25,608 bases of DNA from Candidatus Saccharimonadia bacterium (GTDB lineage Bacteria; Patescibacteriota; Saccharimonadia; Saccharimonadales; SZUA-47), in NCBI GenBank assembly GCA_938050265.1, contig CALLJT010000046.1, positions 1-25,608 on the forward strand. Direction: 5' to 3'. A program made the translations under genes and the position numbers. Each line of letters starts with the position of its first letter. The first letter of the stretch is position 1. Positions 7,259 to 13,782 of this stretch are shown here, piece after piece. The notes below the pieces were generated by a model. That model saw only the letters and a list, made by a program, of their open reading frames with translations. It had not been told where the DNA came from and made no database searches.

Positions 7259-8971
7259 CTACTCGCTACTGCCAAGCCTGCTGTTCACTCGCTGCAAGCC
7301 CATGATCTGCATGATTGTATACAGATCCGGGGTGCGGGTTTTACCGGTAGTATGGACACGGATTATTTTGGCGAAGTCAGCAAGACCACCTTTGAAGTTC
7401 TCCGGATTAGCTTTGAGGGCTTTTCTGTCCAGGGCGTAGCCGGCAGATTCTGCGGCTTGTTTCATATTGTCAAACCAGGCGTCTTTATCGGCTGTGTGAT
7501 CATACGTCGCCATAAATGCACCGAGCGCAGCGCCCTGGTCATCAGCCGACACACCCTCAAGTGCATCTGCAATACCTGGCACGAAGCGCTCAGAAAAAAT
7601 ACCGTCGTAGAAATACCCAAACTGACCAGGGACATCACTCCACTTAGCGACGTCTTTTCGCGGTTTGTCGCCGCCGCGCTCGATCGCTAGTACACGTTTA
7701 GTGTATTCCGGATCAGCCATCATAGCATCATACAAGTCGTGGTCGTGCGTCTGGCACCACGCCAGCACTTCTTTGTTGAAGTGCTCCTGCGTTAGGCGAG
7801 CGATTTCGTCTTTTGCGTAATCTTCAAGTTTTTTCATGTCGAGCAACGGAGAGCGCGACGAGGCGAGTTTTTTAAGACTGAACTCAAACTCGCTCAACGC
7901 AGCATCGGGGTTCTCACGGTACCAGTCCTCGAAATTAGAGTTTGCCAGACCAAGCAGATAGGCTTTGATGGCCCGCATCGGGTACGCAGCCTGTACCCAA
8001 TACGCCACATCTGCTTCTGGGTCTTTGCGCTTACTCAACTTGCGCTTGCCGCCGCCGCTTGGATCGACAATAGATATAACAGGCGTATGCGCATAGGTGA
8101 ACGGCTGTATGCCAAGCGCCTGAGCCAGCTCGATATGCAGCGGTGTGCTGGGCAGCCACTCTTCGCCGCGGAATACAATAGTTACACGCATGAGATAATC
8201 ATCAACAACGTGGGCAAGGTGATACGTCGGAAGCCTGTGCTCATCGGATTTAATCAGTGGCACATCGAGGTCGTTCTCAGGAACTTCCATCCGGCCTTTG
8301 AGCGCATCGTCGAACACCATGCGCGTATCGTGCGAGCCTTCGGAACGAAACCGCAGTACAAAAGGTTTATCTGCGTCTAATGCGGCCGCTATGTCTTCGT
8401 CCGAGCGGTCACGCCAGAGCGCCCACTCTCCATAGTATCCAGGGCGGAGTTTCTTGGACTGCTGATCTTTAACTGCTGCCTGCAGCTCTTCCGTGGTCGC
8501 AAAACAAGGATAGGCTCGTCCGGTATTAAGCAGGTCGATTGCGAACGCCAGGTACATGTCTTTGCGCTCGCTTTGCACGTACGGTCCATAGTCGCCGGTA
8601 ACCGACTCGTCATCCTGCAGACCCTCATCTGGCTCAACGCCGAATGTATGCAGCTGGCGAGAGATCAGATCCTTTGAACCCTCAACTTCACGTTTCTTGT
8701 CCGTGTCTTCTATCCGTAGCACATATATACCCTCTGTCTGCCGTGCAACATACTGGCAAATCATAGCAGTAAAAATTGCCCCAATGTGCACAAACCCGGT
8801 AGGGGAGGGCGCAAACCGTGTCACCTCAGCGCCCGCCGGTAGATCGCGGGCGACGTACTGCTGTTCGATCTCACTCCTTAATGGGATATCCGAACCATTC
8901 AGGATACTGGCTGTGATCCGCTTTATGTTGTCCGAACTCAGTCGTGGTGTTTGCTGCGTGCTGTTATTCAT
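7259..8971 (-). CDS. gltX: Glutamyl-tRNA synthetase with N-terminal extension
   Basis: 570 aa from the ATG of MNNSTQQTP. The class I signatures are clear: FAPSPTGFVHIG (53-64, HIGH site), RIEDTD (86-91) and KLSKRKD (311-317, KMSKS site). It charges tRNA-Glu, and in genomes lacking GlnRS a non-discriminating enzyme also charges tRNA-Gln; that cannot be decided here. About 48 residues precede VTRFAPSPTG, whereas most bacterial GluRS begin only a few residues before it. The extension is hydrophilic with no known motif. The start is fixed by TACACT nine bases upstream (or CTATACG overlapping it); the longer reading frame adds an unlikely Trp/Cys-rich leader. tRNA-Glu lies 1.8 kb away. Confidence 0.93.
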   Translation of the reverse strand: MNNSTQQTPRLSSDNIKRITASILNGSDIPLRSEIEQQYVARDLPAGAEVTRFAPSPTGFVHIGAIFTAMICQYVARQTEGIYVLRIEDTDKKREVEGSKDLISRQLHTFGVEPDEGLQDDESVTGDYGPYVQSERKDMYLAFAIDLLNTGRAYPCFATTEELQAAVKDQQSKKLRPGYYGEWALWRDRSDEDIAAALDADKPFVLRFRSEGSHDTRMVFDDALKGRMEVPENDLDVPLIKSDEHRLPTYHLAHVVDDYLMRVTIVFRGEEWLPSTPLHIELAQALGIQPFTYAHTPVISIVDPSGGGKRKLSKRKDPEADVAYWVQAAYPMRAIKAYLLGLANSNFEDWYRENPDAALSEFEFSLKKLASSRSPLLDMKKLEDYAKDEIARLTQEHFNKEVLAWCQTHDHDLYDAMMADPEYTKRVLAIERGGDKPRKDVAKWSDVPGQFGYFYDGIFSERFVPGIADALEGVSADDQGAALGAFMATYDHTADKDAWFDNMKQAAESAGYALDRKALKANPENFKGGLADFAKIIRVHTTGKTRTPDLYTIMQIMGLQRVNSRLGSSE

Positions 8972-8980
8972 ATACCGTAT

Positions 8981-8986
8981 AGTGTA
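8981..8986 (-). promoter_or_regulatory. -10 hexamer TACACT of gltX
   Basis: TACACT on the minus strand, nine bases before the ATG; the overlapping TATACG is four bases away. Either gives a leaderless or nearly leaderless mRNA. Confidence 0.35.
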
Positions 8987-9051
8987 CCGCACCAACAGCA
9001 GACACGCCCACCACACACTCACAGACACTCGAGTGCACCCAACCCACCATT

Positions 9052-9060
9052 TGTGGATAA
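9052..9060. promoter_or_regulatory. Single perfect DnaA-box-like 9-mer
   Basis: TGTGGATAA is the reverse complement of the consensus DnaA box TTATCCACA. It lies in the gltX/DUF3048 divergent spacer, next to an inverted repeat CACCAC (9063-9068) / GTGGTG (9088-9093). A single box is not an origin; it might tie a promoter to DnaA or be chance. Confidence 0.3.
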
Positions 9061-9107
9061 CTCACCACGCTGTGGCCGGGCCCCGTAGTGGTGGGCACAT
9101 ATCATGG

Positions 9108-9113
9108 TATACT
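9108..9113 (+). promoter_or_regulatory. -10 hexamer TATACT of the DUF3048 gene
   Basis: TATACT with no convincing -35. It would give a leader of about 55 bases that is rich in A and C, nearly free of G, has no Shine-Dalgarno site and should be unstructured. Confidence 0.4.
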
Positions 9114-9175
9114 TACCAGCAACGCACTCCACACAAAAACACACGTAAGATAAACAACCAAACCGCTCAACCACC

Positions 9176-10378
9176 ATGGCTAAAAAACAGCACAAACACA
9201 CACGCTACAACCACATGACCGTCGACAAAATCGAGGCGGCAGTTGCCAAAAAATACGACCCATCACCTACGAAAGGTGTTCGTGCGACGGCCAGATCAAT
9301 GAAACCAGCGCACCGGCTGGCTATCGCTTCCGGGATCAGTCTCGGCGTGATCCTGACGGGGCTTCTCATACTGCAGTCGTACTCTCAGCAGCCAGACCCT
9401 GAACCAGCCGAAAATATCGCTATATCTGCTGACATCCCAGAACCAGACCCAGTCGACACAGCTCCTACCAAGCCAAAGACCGTCCCGTCTACGCTCACAG
9501 GGCTCCAGGTCGCACCGACGCTCAACAAACGACCCATAGTAGGGGTAATGATCGAAAACAGCCCCGAAGCGCGCCCACAAGCAGGCCTACAGCAGGCGGG
9601 TGTCGTGTTCGAAGCAATTGCTGAAGGCGGCATCACGAGATTTCTGGCGCTCTACCAAGAAGACCAGCCAGAGCGCATCGGACCAATCCGTTCCGCCCGA
9701 CCGTACTATGTCAAATGGGCAGCAGGGTTTGACGCTGCATACGTCCATAGCGGAGGCAGCGGGGAAGCACTGCAGCTGATTCGATCAATGGGCCTTAAGG
9801 ACCTTGACCACGGTGTGCATGACACCAGTTTCGAACGAGTCACCAACCGCTATGCTCCACACAATGTTTACACCGATATGAAACGGCTCGACAGCTTACG
9901 CACATCACTCGGCTACACAGACGCCCCGACAATCGACGGCTTCACACGCGTGCAGTCAGATGACAAAGAAGACGACGCCCCAGCAGGCAAACCTGCAACT
10001 TCAATCCAGTTCAACATATCTAAATCCAACTACAATACGTCATACACCTACGACGCAGACGCAAACACCTACAAACGGCTGATGGCCGGCATACCGCACA
10101 AAGACGAGCGATCAGGCGATCAGATCACCCCACGCGTCGTTATAGCCATGGAAGTTCCCTACGGCATCCACCCCAACGGCATCCACAGCGTCTACGACAG
10201 CACCGGTACCGGTCCGGCGACTGTGTTCCAGGACGGCACAGCCATACAAGGCACCTGGAAAAAGCCCAAAAACGCCAGTGAACTAACATTCTTAACCACC
10301 GCAGGCAAACCACTCGCGCTGAACCCAGGTCAAACCTGGATCACTGCCATCCAAGCAGGGAAGTACAGCTACAAATAA
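9176..10378 (+). CDS. DUF3048 (YerB-like) membrane-anchored extracytoplasmic protein
   Basis: 400 aa. A basic cytoplasmic tip (MAKKQHKHTR) is followed by a TM helix (about 47-67) and a Pro/Asp/Glu-rich linker (70-105). The two-part DUF3048 region starts near 116: RPIVGVMIENSPEARPQAGL, then FEAIAEGGITRFLALY, IGPIRSARPYYV and DTSFERVTNRYAPHNVYTD. The C-terminal part has GTWKKPKNASELTFLT and NPGQTWI. This matches the family of Bacillus YerB, an outside-facing protein of unclear function. The start has no ribosome site; a later ATG at codon 14 is possible but would lose the conserved-looking basic tip. It is divergent from gltX and is followed by the structured RNA region. Confidence 0.88.
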   Translation: MAKKQHKHTRYNHMTVDKIEAAVAKKYDPSPTKGVRATARSMKPAHRLAIASGISLGVILTGLLILQSYSQQPDPEPAENIAISADIPEPDPVDTAPTKPKTVPSTLTGLQVAPTLNKRPIVGVMIENSPEARPQAGLQQAGVVFEAIAEGGITRFLALYQEDQPERIGPIRSARPYYVKWAAGFDAAYVHSGGSGEALQLIRSMGLKDLDHGVHDTSFERVTNRYAPHNVYTDMKRLDSLRTSLGYTDAPTIDGFTRVQSDDKEDDAPAGKPATSIQFNISKSNYNTSYTYDADANTYKRLMAGIPHKDERSGDQITPRVVIAMEVPYGIHPNGIHSVYDSTGTGPATVFQDGTAIQGTWKKPKNASELTFLTTAGKPLALNPGQTWITAIQAGKYSYK

Positions 10379-10777
10379 CACCACTGGTCCGCCCCTCACA
10401 GTCAAGGTGTTAATATCCACAAAAATTGTATATACTACACAACATAATAACGGTCCCAACCATAATACCCCACAAAAGATGCTTTTGCGGGGACCCCATC
10501 GTCTAACAGGAAGAATGCCTGAGACATTCTGAGTAGCGTTTTCCGGTGGCAGCTATGCTGACAACAGCGAAAACGTGGTAGGACACCTTAACCGTTGAAG
10601 TGTGAATAGTTTTGATGCGCTGCACTGTTCCTTTATAATTCAATGCAGCCTTGTAGCTACCCACATTTGAGAGAGGATTCTCAAATTTGAGAGGAGACAC
10701 ATTGCTAGCGTTGCTAGAATTGCCCATGGAACTTGTTTCCTGGGCAGTTCAGCAAAGTTAGCTTTACGTGTCGACGA
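10379..10777 (+). ncRNA. Candidate structured RNA region upstream of tRNA-Glu
   Basis: There is no gene in this 399-base gap. TATACT at 10431-10436 could start a transcript near 10443. Downstream lie hairpins in series: 10468-10492 (CCCC-A-CAAAAG / CTTTTG-C-GGGG, ATG loop), 10512-10530 (AGAATG/CATTCT), 10537-10575 (CGTTTTC/GAAAACG), 10619-10649 (GCTGCA/TGCAGC), 10665-10693 (ATTTGAGAG, TCTCAAAT, ATTTGAGAG) and 10722-10745 (GCCCA-GGAA / TTCC-TGGGC). Pieces of tRNA-Glu occur in order: CCCATCGTCTAAC, TAGGACACC and GATTCTCAA. It lacks RNase P, SRP, tmRNA and T-box signatures. Strand and ends are inferred from the promoter. Confidence 0.45.
10431..10436 (+). promoter_or_regulatory. -10 hexamer TATACT for the structured RNA / tRNA-Glu transcript
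   Basis: TGTATATACTACAC, with only a weak -35 (TGTTAA) 17 bases upstream. It is the best promoter candidate for the hairpin region and possibly for tRNA-Glu, since no better hexamer is seen directly before the tRNA. Confidence 0.4.
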
Positions 10778-10852
10778 GGTCCCATCGTCTAACGGTTAGG
10801 ACACCAGATTCTCAATCTGGCAATACGAGTTCGATTCTCGTTGGGATCACCA
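10778..10852 (+). tRNA. tRNA-Glu (anticodon CTC)
   Basis: A complete 75-base cloverleaf including an encoded CCA. The acceptor GGTCCCA pairs with TGGGATC (one G-U); the D arm GTCT-AACGGTT-AGGAC has the usual tRNA-Glu form. The anticodon stem CCAGA/TCTGG closes the loop TTCTCAA with CTC at 34-36, reading GAG. The T arm is ACGAG-TTCGATT-CTCGT. A Rho-independent terminator follows directly. The matching synthetase gene gltX is in the same window. Confidence 0.95.
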
Positions 10853-10888
10853 ACTTAAGCACCCGCCTCCTTGGCGGGTTTTTAAGTT
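10852..10888 (+). terminator. Intrinsic terminator after tRNA-Glu
   Basis: ACCCGCC-tcctt-GGCGGGT is followed by a run of T, and the flanks AACTTAA (10852-10858) and TTAAGTT (10882-10888) extend the stem. With A-rich DNA on the other side it could act in both directions. Confidence 0.85.
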
Positions 10889-11108
10889 GACGCTTCCAGC
10901 GTGAAGCGAACTCAGCCTGGGCCAAGCCCAGGGAGTTCGACGACAAGCGCAGCGAGAAGTAAGCGACTCACCCATGGAATGGGCTGAGGCATGTACTTCG
11001 AGCAAGTGCAGACGCATCAGCTCTGCTGATATTCTCAATGAGGCGTTAATGACAGGCACAATCATGGCGCATATCCGTAGTGCATTCGACTAATCATCCA
11101 TGCAACGG
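10889..11108. other. Gap with three strong hairpins and a doubtful 39-codon ORF
   Basis: CGCTTC/GAAGCG at 10891-10908; GAACTC-AG-CCTGGGC / GCCCAGG-GAGTTC at 10908-10938; ATCAGC-TCT-GCTGAT at 11016-11030. The second is a very stable 13-bp stem with a two-base bulge and no T-run. A plus-strand ORF at 10974-11093 (starting MEWAEACTSSKCRR) has no ribosome site and no leaderless promoter, so I do not call it a gene. It may be a second structured RNA or decayed sequence. Confidence 0.4.
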
Positions 11109-11114
11109 TATTAT
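11109..11114 (+). promoter_or_regulatory. -10 hexamer TATTAT of the P1 peptidase gene (leaderless type)
   Basis: TATTAT followed by six bases (ACAGTC) and ATG at 11121. This spacing chooses ATG 11121 over the in-frame ATG at 11100, which lies upstream of the promoter itself. Confidence 0.5.
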
Positions 11115-11120
11115 ACAGTC

Positions 11121-12155
11121 ATGAAAAACAATACACTGACAGCACTATCAGGTGTAAAAGTAGGCCACTCTACACACTTGGATAAACTTACGGGCTGCAC
11201 CGTAGTTCTCTTTGATAAGCCATACACTGTTGCCTACAAAGCCTACGGCGGTGCTGTTGGTGCCTATGGCACCGAAGCAAATAAAGTGGATAAAACTGAC
11301 TACGGCGAAAACGGTATTTTTATTGCTGGTGGTAGCAATACGGGCCTGATGTCTTCTAGCGAGATTATGGAGTGCCTACGCCGTGATAAGTTCGGCTCTG
11401 TTTCGGGTGACAATAATATATTCAACCCTTCAATAACTGGCGCGATTGTCTACGACCTAGGCATGCGTATCGCACCCTATGACCCAAAGTACGGTCGTGA
11501 AGCATATGAAAATGCCAGTAAAAATCCTGTTGCTGGCGGGAACGTAGGTGCATCAACAGGTACATCCGTAGGCAAGTTCCAGTGGCTTGAAAATGGAACA
11601 AAGTCTGGCGCCATGAAGACAGGAGTTGGATCAGCACGTGTCGACCTTGGTAACGGCATCATCATATCAGCGCTTTCAATTGTAAATGCTGTTGGAAATG
11701 TAGTTTTACCGAATGGTGAAGTGCTTGCAGGGAATAGAGATGAAACAACCAAATTCAAGCCATATGAAAATCTAATAGACTTTGTGACAAAAGACAGCTC
11801 AAATACAACAATCTCAGTCGTTGGCATAAACGTAGACCTTGGAGCTAAGCAGCATCTCGAAAAAGTGGCCCACTTAGCCTCTCACGGACATGTTCGCGCG
11901 ATAAACCCCGTACATACTTCATCGGACGGTGACACGGTTTTTGTGTTTAGCACGAGAGAGCTAAAGAATCCTTTCAATGAAAAGCTGAAATGGTTTCAGG
12001 ACGCAGACGACAGCCTATACACGCAGGTGGATATAATCGGTCATTCAGCCGCAAAAGCAGTACAAGAAAGTATCTATGACGCTTGTCGCTCAGCAGAGTC
12101 TATAGAGGTAGAATGGGCTTTTGGGGGAATAATTCCATCCTCCAAGGGCTTCTAG
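11121..12155 (+). CDS. P1-family (S58, DmpA/BapA-like) aminopeptidase
   Basis: 344 aa, full length for the family. Conserved blocks: GVKVGHSTHLDKLTGCTVVL (11-30), GGSNTGLMSSSEIMECL (70-86), SGDNNIFNPSITGAIVYDL (95-113), GGNVGASTGTSVGKFQW (139-155), KSGAMKTGVGSA (161-172), SSNTTISVV (226-234) and VHTSSDGDTVFVFS (264-277). Members are self-processing N-terminal-nucleophile-like enzymes that remove N-terminal or D/beta-amino acids; cleavage before the Ser/Thr of the NTT segment would make the two chains. The exact substrate is unknown. There is no signal peptide, so it is probably cytoplasmic. Codon choice is more A/T-rich (AAA, GAA, GGT) than in its neighbours, which may point to transfer. Confidence 0.9.
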   Translation: MKNNTLTALSGVKVGHSTHLDKLTGCTVVLFDKPYTVAYKAYGGAVGAYGTEANKVDKTDYGENGIFIAGGSNTGLMSSSEIMECLRRDKFGSVSGDNNIFNPSITGAIVYDLGMRIAPYDPKYGREAYENASKNPVAGGNVGASTGTSVGKFQWLENGTKSGAMKTGVGSARVDLGNGIIISALSIVNAVGNVVLPNGEVLAGNRDETTKFKPYENLIDFVTKDSSNTTISVVGINVDLGAKQHLEKVAHLASHGHVRAINPVHTSSDGDTVFVFSTRELKNPFNEKLKWFQDADDSLYTQVDIIGHSAAKAVQESIYDACRSAESIEVEWAFGGIIPSSKGF

Positions 12156-12224
12156 TGCCAGCCACTCACTGGATAAAGATGCTGCATATTCTCAGACTAG
12201 ATCACCGATCAAAAACAGCCACTC

Positions 12225-12929
12225 TTACCCAGTCATCCACTGAACTATGCGGTTAGTATATTCATCTTTCTGCTCTTGGCTGGCATTGCTTTCGGCGAGT
12301 GCATGTTTGAAGCCTTTTGCCTCCCACGTGTCGGCACTGAAAGCTGCGACAAATGGATCCGTGGACTGTTGTGGACACATTCTGTCTAGTTCATGTGTAA
12401 TGACAAACGTCTTGCCATCAAAACGTGAAGCCCTCCTCAGTACAGGGTGACTATGCAACCCTTCAGCGTTACTTCTGTAATCCAAAGTAGCGTCGCGGTC
12501 AATCTGGCCCCATTTTGTATAGAATATATCCGGTGGATACATGGCAGGGACACGCAAGATGAGTTTCTGGAACTCACGATATTTTGTCAGTTGTGCTGCG
12601 TGAAAGCCGCCATAACTTGTCCCCATTACTGTTATCTTCTTGCCTGGGTGATACTCTGTGATCCAATCAAATGCGGTCACGACTTCTAAGAAATTCTGGG
12701 CAGGGGAGACGTCTTGAATATCGTATGGACTTTCGCCGTGGCCTGAGTAGTCGATCGAAAGTGCGTGTGCGCCAGTCTTTTTGGCTATTTCCGATAGCAG
12801 CTCAGCATATTTTGCTTTGCCGGCGGTGAAGCCTGGCAGATCTAGAATGACTTCGTCGGTTGTCCCGTCATACCAGTCTGCAGCGAGCGAGTAACCTATA
12901 CAGGGAATGTGTATCGACGTCGGCTTCAT
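12225..12929 (-). CDS. Alpha/beta-hydrolase (serine hydrolase)
   Basis: 234 aa. The nucleophile elbow is GTSYGG (Ser105), preceded by SIDYSGHGES (58-67), a typical strand-turn of the fold. Asp182 in HELDRMCP and His209 in GFKHALAES complete a plausible catalytic triad. LDLPGFTAGK near 29-38 would form the oxyanion-hole turn. The family covers esterases, lipases and acyl-peptide hydrolases, and the substrate cannot be read off. No signal peptide or TM helix is seen. It has a good ribosome site, GGAG five bases before the ATG, unlike many neighbours. A TACAATTGTA palindrome lies about 40 bases upstream. It converges with the P1 peptidase gene with 69 bases between. Confidence 0.85.
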   Translation of the reverse strand: MKPTSIHIPCIGYSLAADWYDGTTDEVILDLPGFTAGKAKYAELLSEIAKKTGAHALSIDYSGHGESPYDIQDVSPAQNFLEVVTAFDWITEYHPGKKITVMGTSYGGFHAAQLTKYREFQKLILRVPAMYPPDIFYTKWGQIDRDATLDYRSNAEGLHSHPVLRRASRFDGKTFVITHELDRMCPQQSTDPFVAAFSADTWEAKGFKHALAESNASQEQKDEYTNRIVQWMTG

Positions 12930-12969
12930 CGCCTCTCCGCCTAAAGAGATTGCTCAATATATTTCATAC

Positions 12970-12981
12970 GTACAATTGTAC
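12970..12981. promoter_or_regulatory. 12-bp palindrome GTACAATTGTAC upstream of the hydrolase
   Basis: A perfect palindrome sharing the core TACAATTGTA with the site at 5455-5468 and fitting the BlaI/MecI/CopY operator form TACANNTGTA. It overlaps TACAAT on the minus strand, a possible -10 for the hydrolase. Confidence 0.4.
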
Positions 12982-13098
12982 ACTAAGAATAATTGAAATA
13001 CGCTTCAACATGGACGCCCAGCAGCCGCCTCCGTGAGGAAGATGTTTACGGCTGGGTACAATCCGATGGAGATGCAAATTAAACGTCAAGTTGCACTT

Positions 13099-13707
13099 CT
13101 AATTACTACGTTTTCTCCTTGAAGATCGCTGGTGTAGCGCCCATGCCCCTGCAATCAACACGACGATGGCTACGACCGCAAGTATGCGCAGATACGTAAA
13201 CCCTCGATCGGTCAGACCGCCGCCTTCAGAATTGACTATGTTTGCAACCGGATTATTACTGGCGTATCTCACTAACTTTTCAGACTCTAGACCACTGAAG
13301 TCTTTGCTGTATTCAATAAATTCAGCCTCCGTCAGATAACAACCTGAGCCATTGCCAGTACCTGGGCAATACCCGCACCCGGGCATGAGCGCCGCGCATT
13401 GGACTGCGTCTGGTTCTGGATGGCTATAACCCTTGATCTTGATGAGCATGTTGGGGCAGTCAATATGGTATCCAATGTCATCGGGCCAGTTACGTGCGAC
13501 GTTATCCCACTCGCAGTTAACCATAATGCACGCACGGTCGTTGCGAACACCGCTGTGATTGAAGCATTCGGCCGTTTCTTCGCTTGGGTCAAGTGCCGAA
13601 ACTGTCGCAACATTGATGCTGTTCAAGCCAACGACTGTAGAGACGAAAAGCGCCCACACAAACCAGACGGCAAAGAAGCGTCTTTCTGCTGGTCTGCTGA
13701 GTATCAT
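13099..13707 (-). CDS. Cys-rich exported protein with C-terminal membrane anchor
   Basis: 202 aa, no family recognised. An N-terminal hydrophobic segment (about 12-36, FFAVWFVWALFVSTVVGLN) looks like a signal peptide with VSALD as a possible cleavage region. The middle 120 residues hold eight cysteines (ECF, ACI, NCE, DCP, QCA, GCG, YCP, GCY), an even number that suits four disulfides or metal binding outside the membrane. A second TM helix (about 172-190) is followed by the basic tail HQRSSRRKRSN, giving an outside domain held by the C-terminal anchor. TATAAT lies seven bases before the ATG. The 169-base gap downstream, before the hydrolase, has a hairpin CCCAGC/CTGGG near 13018-13056 and no gene. 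Confidence 0.65.
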   Translation of the reverse strand: MILSRPAERRFFAVWFVWALFVSTVVGLNSINVATVSALDPSEETAECFNHSGVRNDRACIMVNCEWDNVARNWPDDIGYHIDCPNMLIKIKGYSHPEPDAVQCAALMPGCGYCPGTGNGSGCYLTEAEFIEYSKDFSGLESEKLVRYASNNPVANIVNSEGGGLTDRGFTYLRILAVVAIVVLIAGAWALHQRSSRRKRSN

Positions 13708-13714
13708 AAGCGGA

Positions 13715-13720
13715 ATTATA
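13715..13720 (-). promoter_or_regulatory. -10 hexamer TATAAT of the Cys-rich protein gene (leaderless type)
   Basis: A consensus TATAAT on the minus strand with seven bases (TCCGCTT) to the ATG. This is the cleanest example of the leaderless arrangement in the window. Confidence 0.6.
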
Positions 13721-13782
13721 GCCGATACTTTTCGATACGTCGACCTCGCCAGCGGAGCAGGGCCTCTACCACGCTGCCAAAC

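Noticed and set aside
9052..10421. Replication origin suggested by DnaA-box-like TGTGGATAA (9052) and ATATCCACA (10413)
   Set aside because: Only two scattered boxes, with no cluster, no AT-rich unwinding region and no dnaA or dnaN nearby.
10495..10793. Attachment-site duplication from integration at tRNA-Glu
   Set aside because: The repeated 13-mer is from the D arm, not the 3' end usually duplicated. No integrase or foreign genes lie between or beside the copies.
10431..10852. tmRNA, RNase P RNA, SRP RNA, or an intron-bearing tRNA
   Set aside because: The 3' part is a complete ordinary tRNA-Glu. The upstream part lacks the conserved cores of those RNAs and of group I introns.
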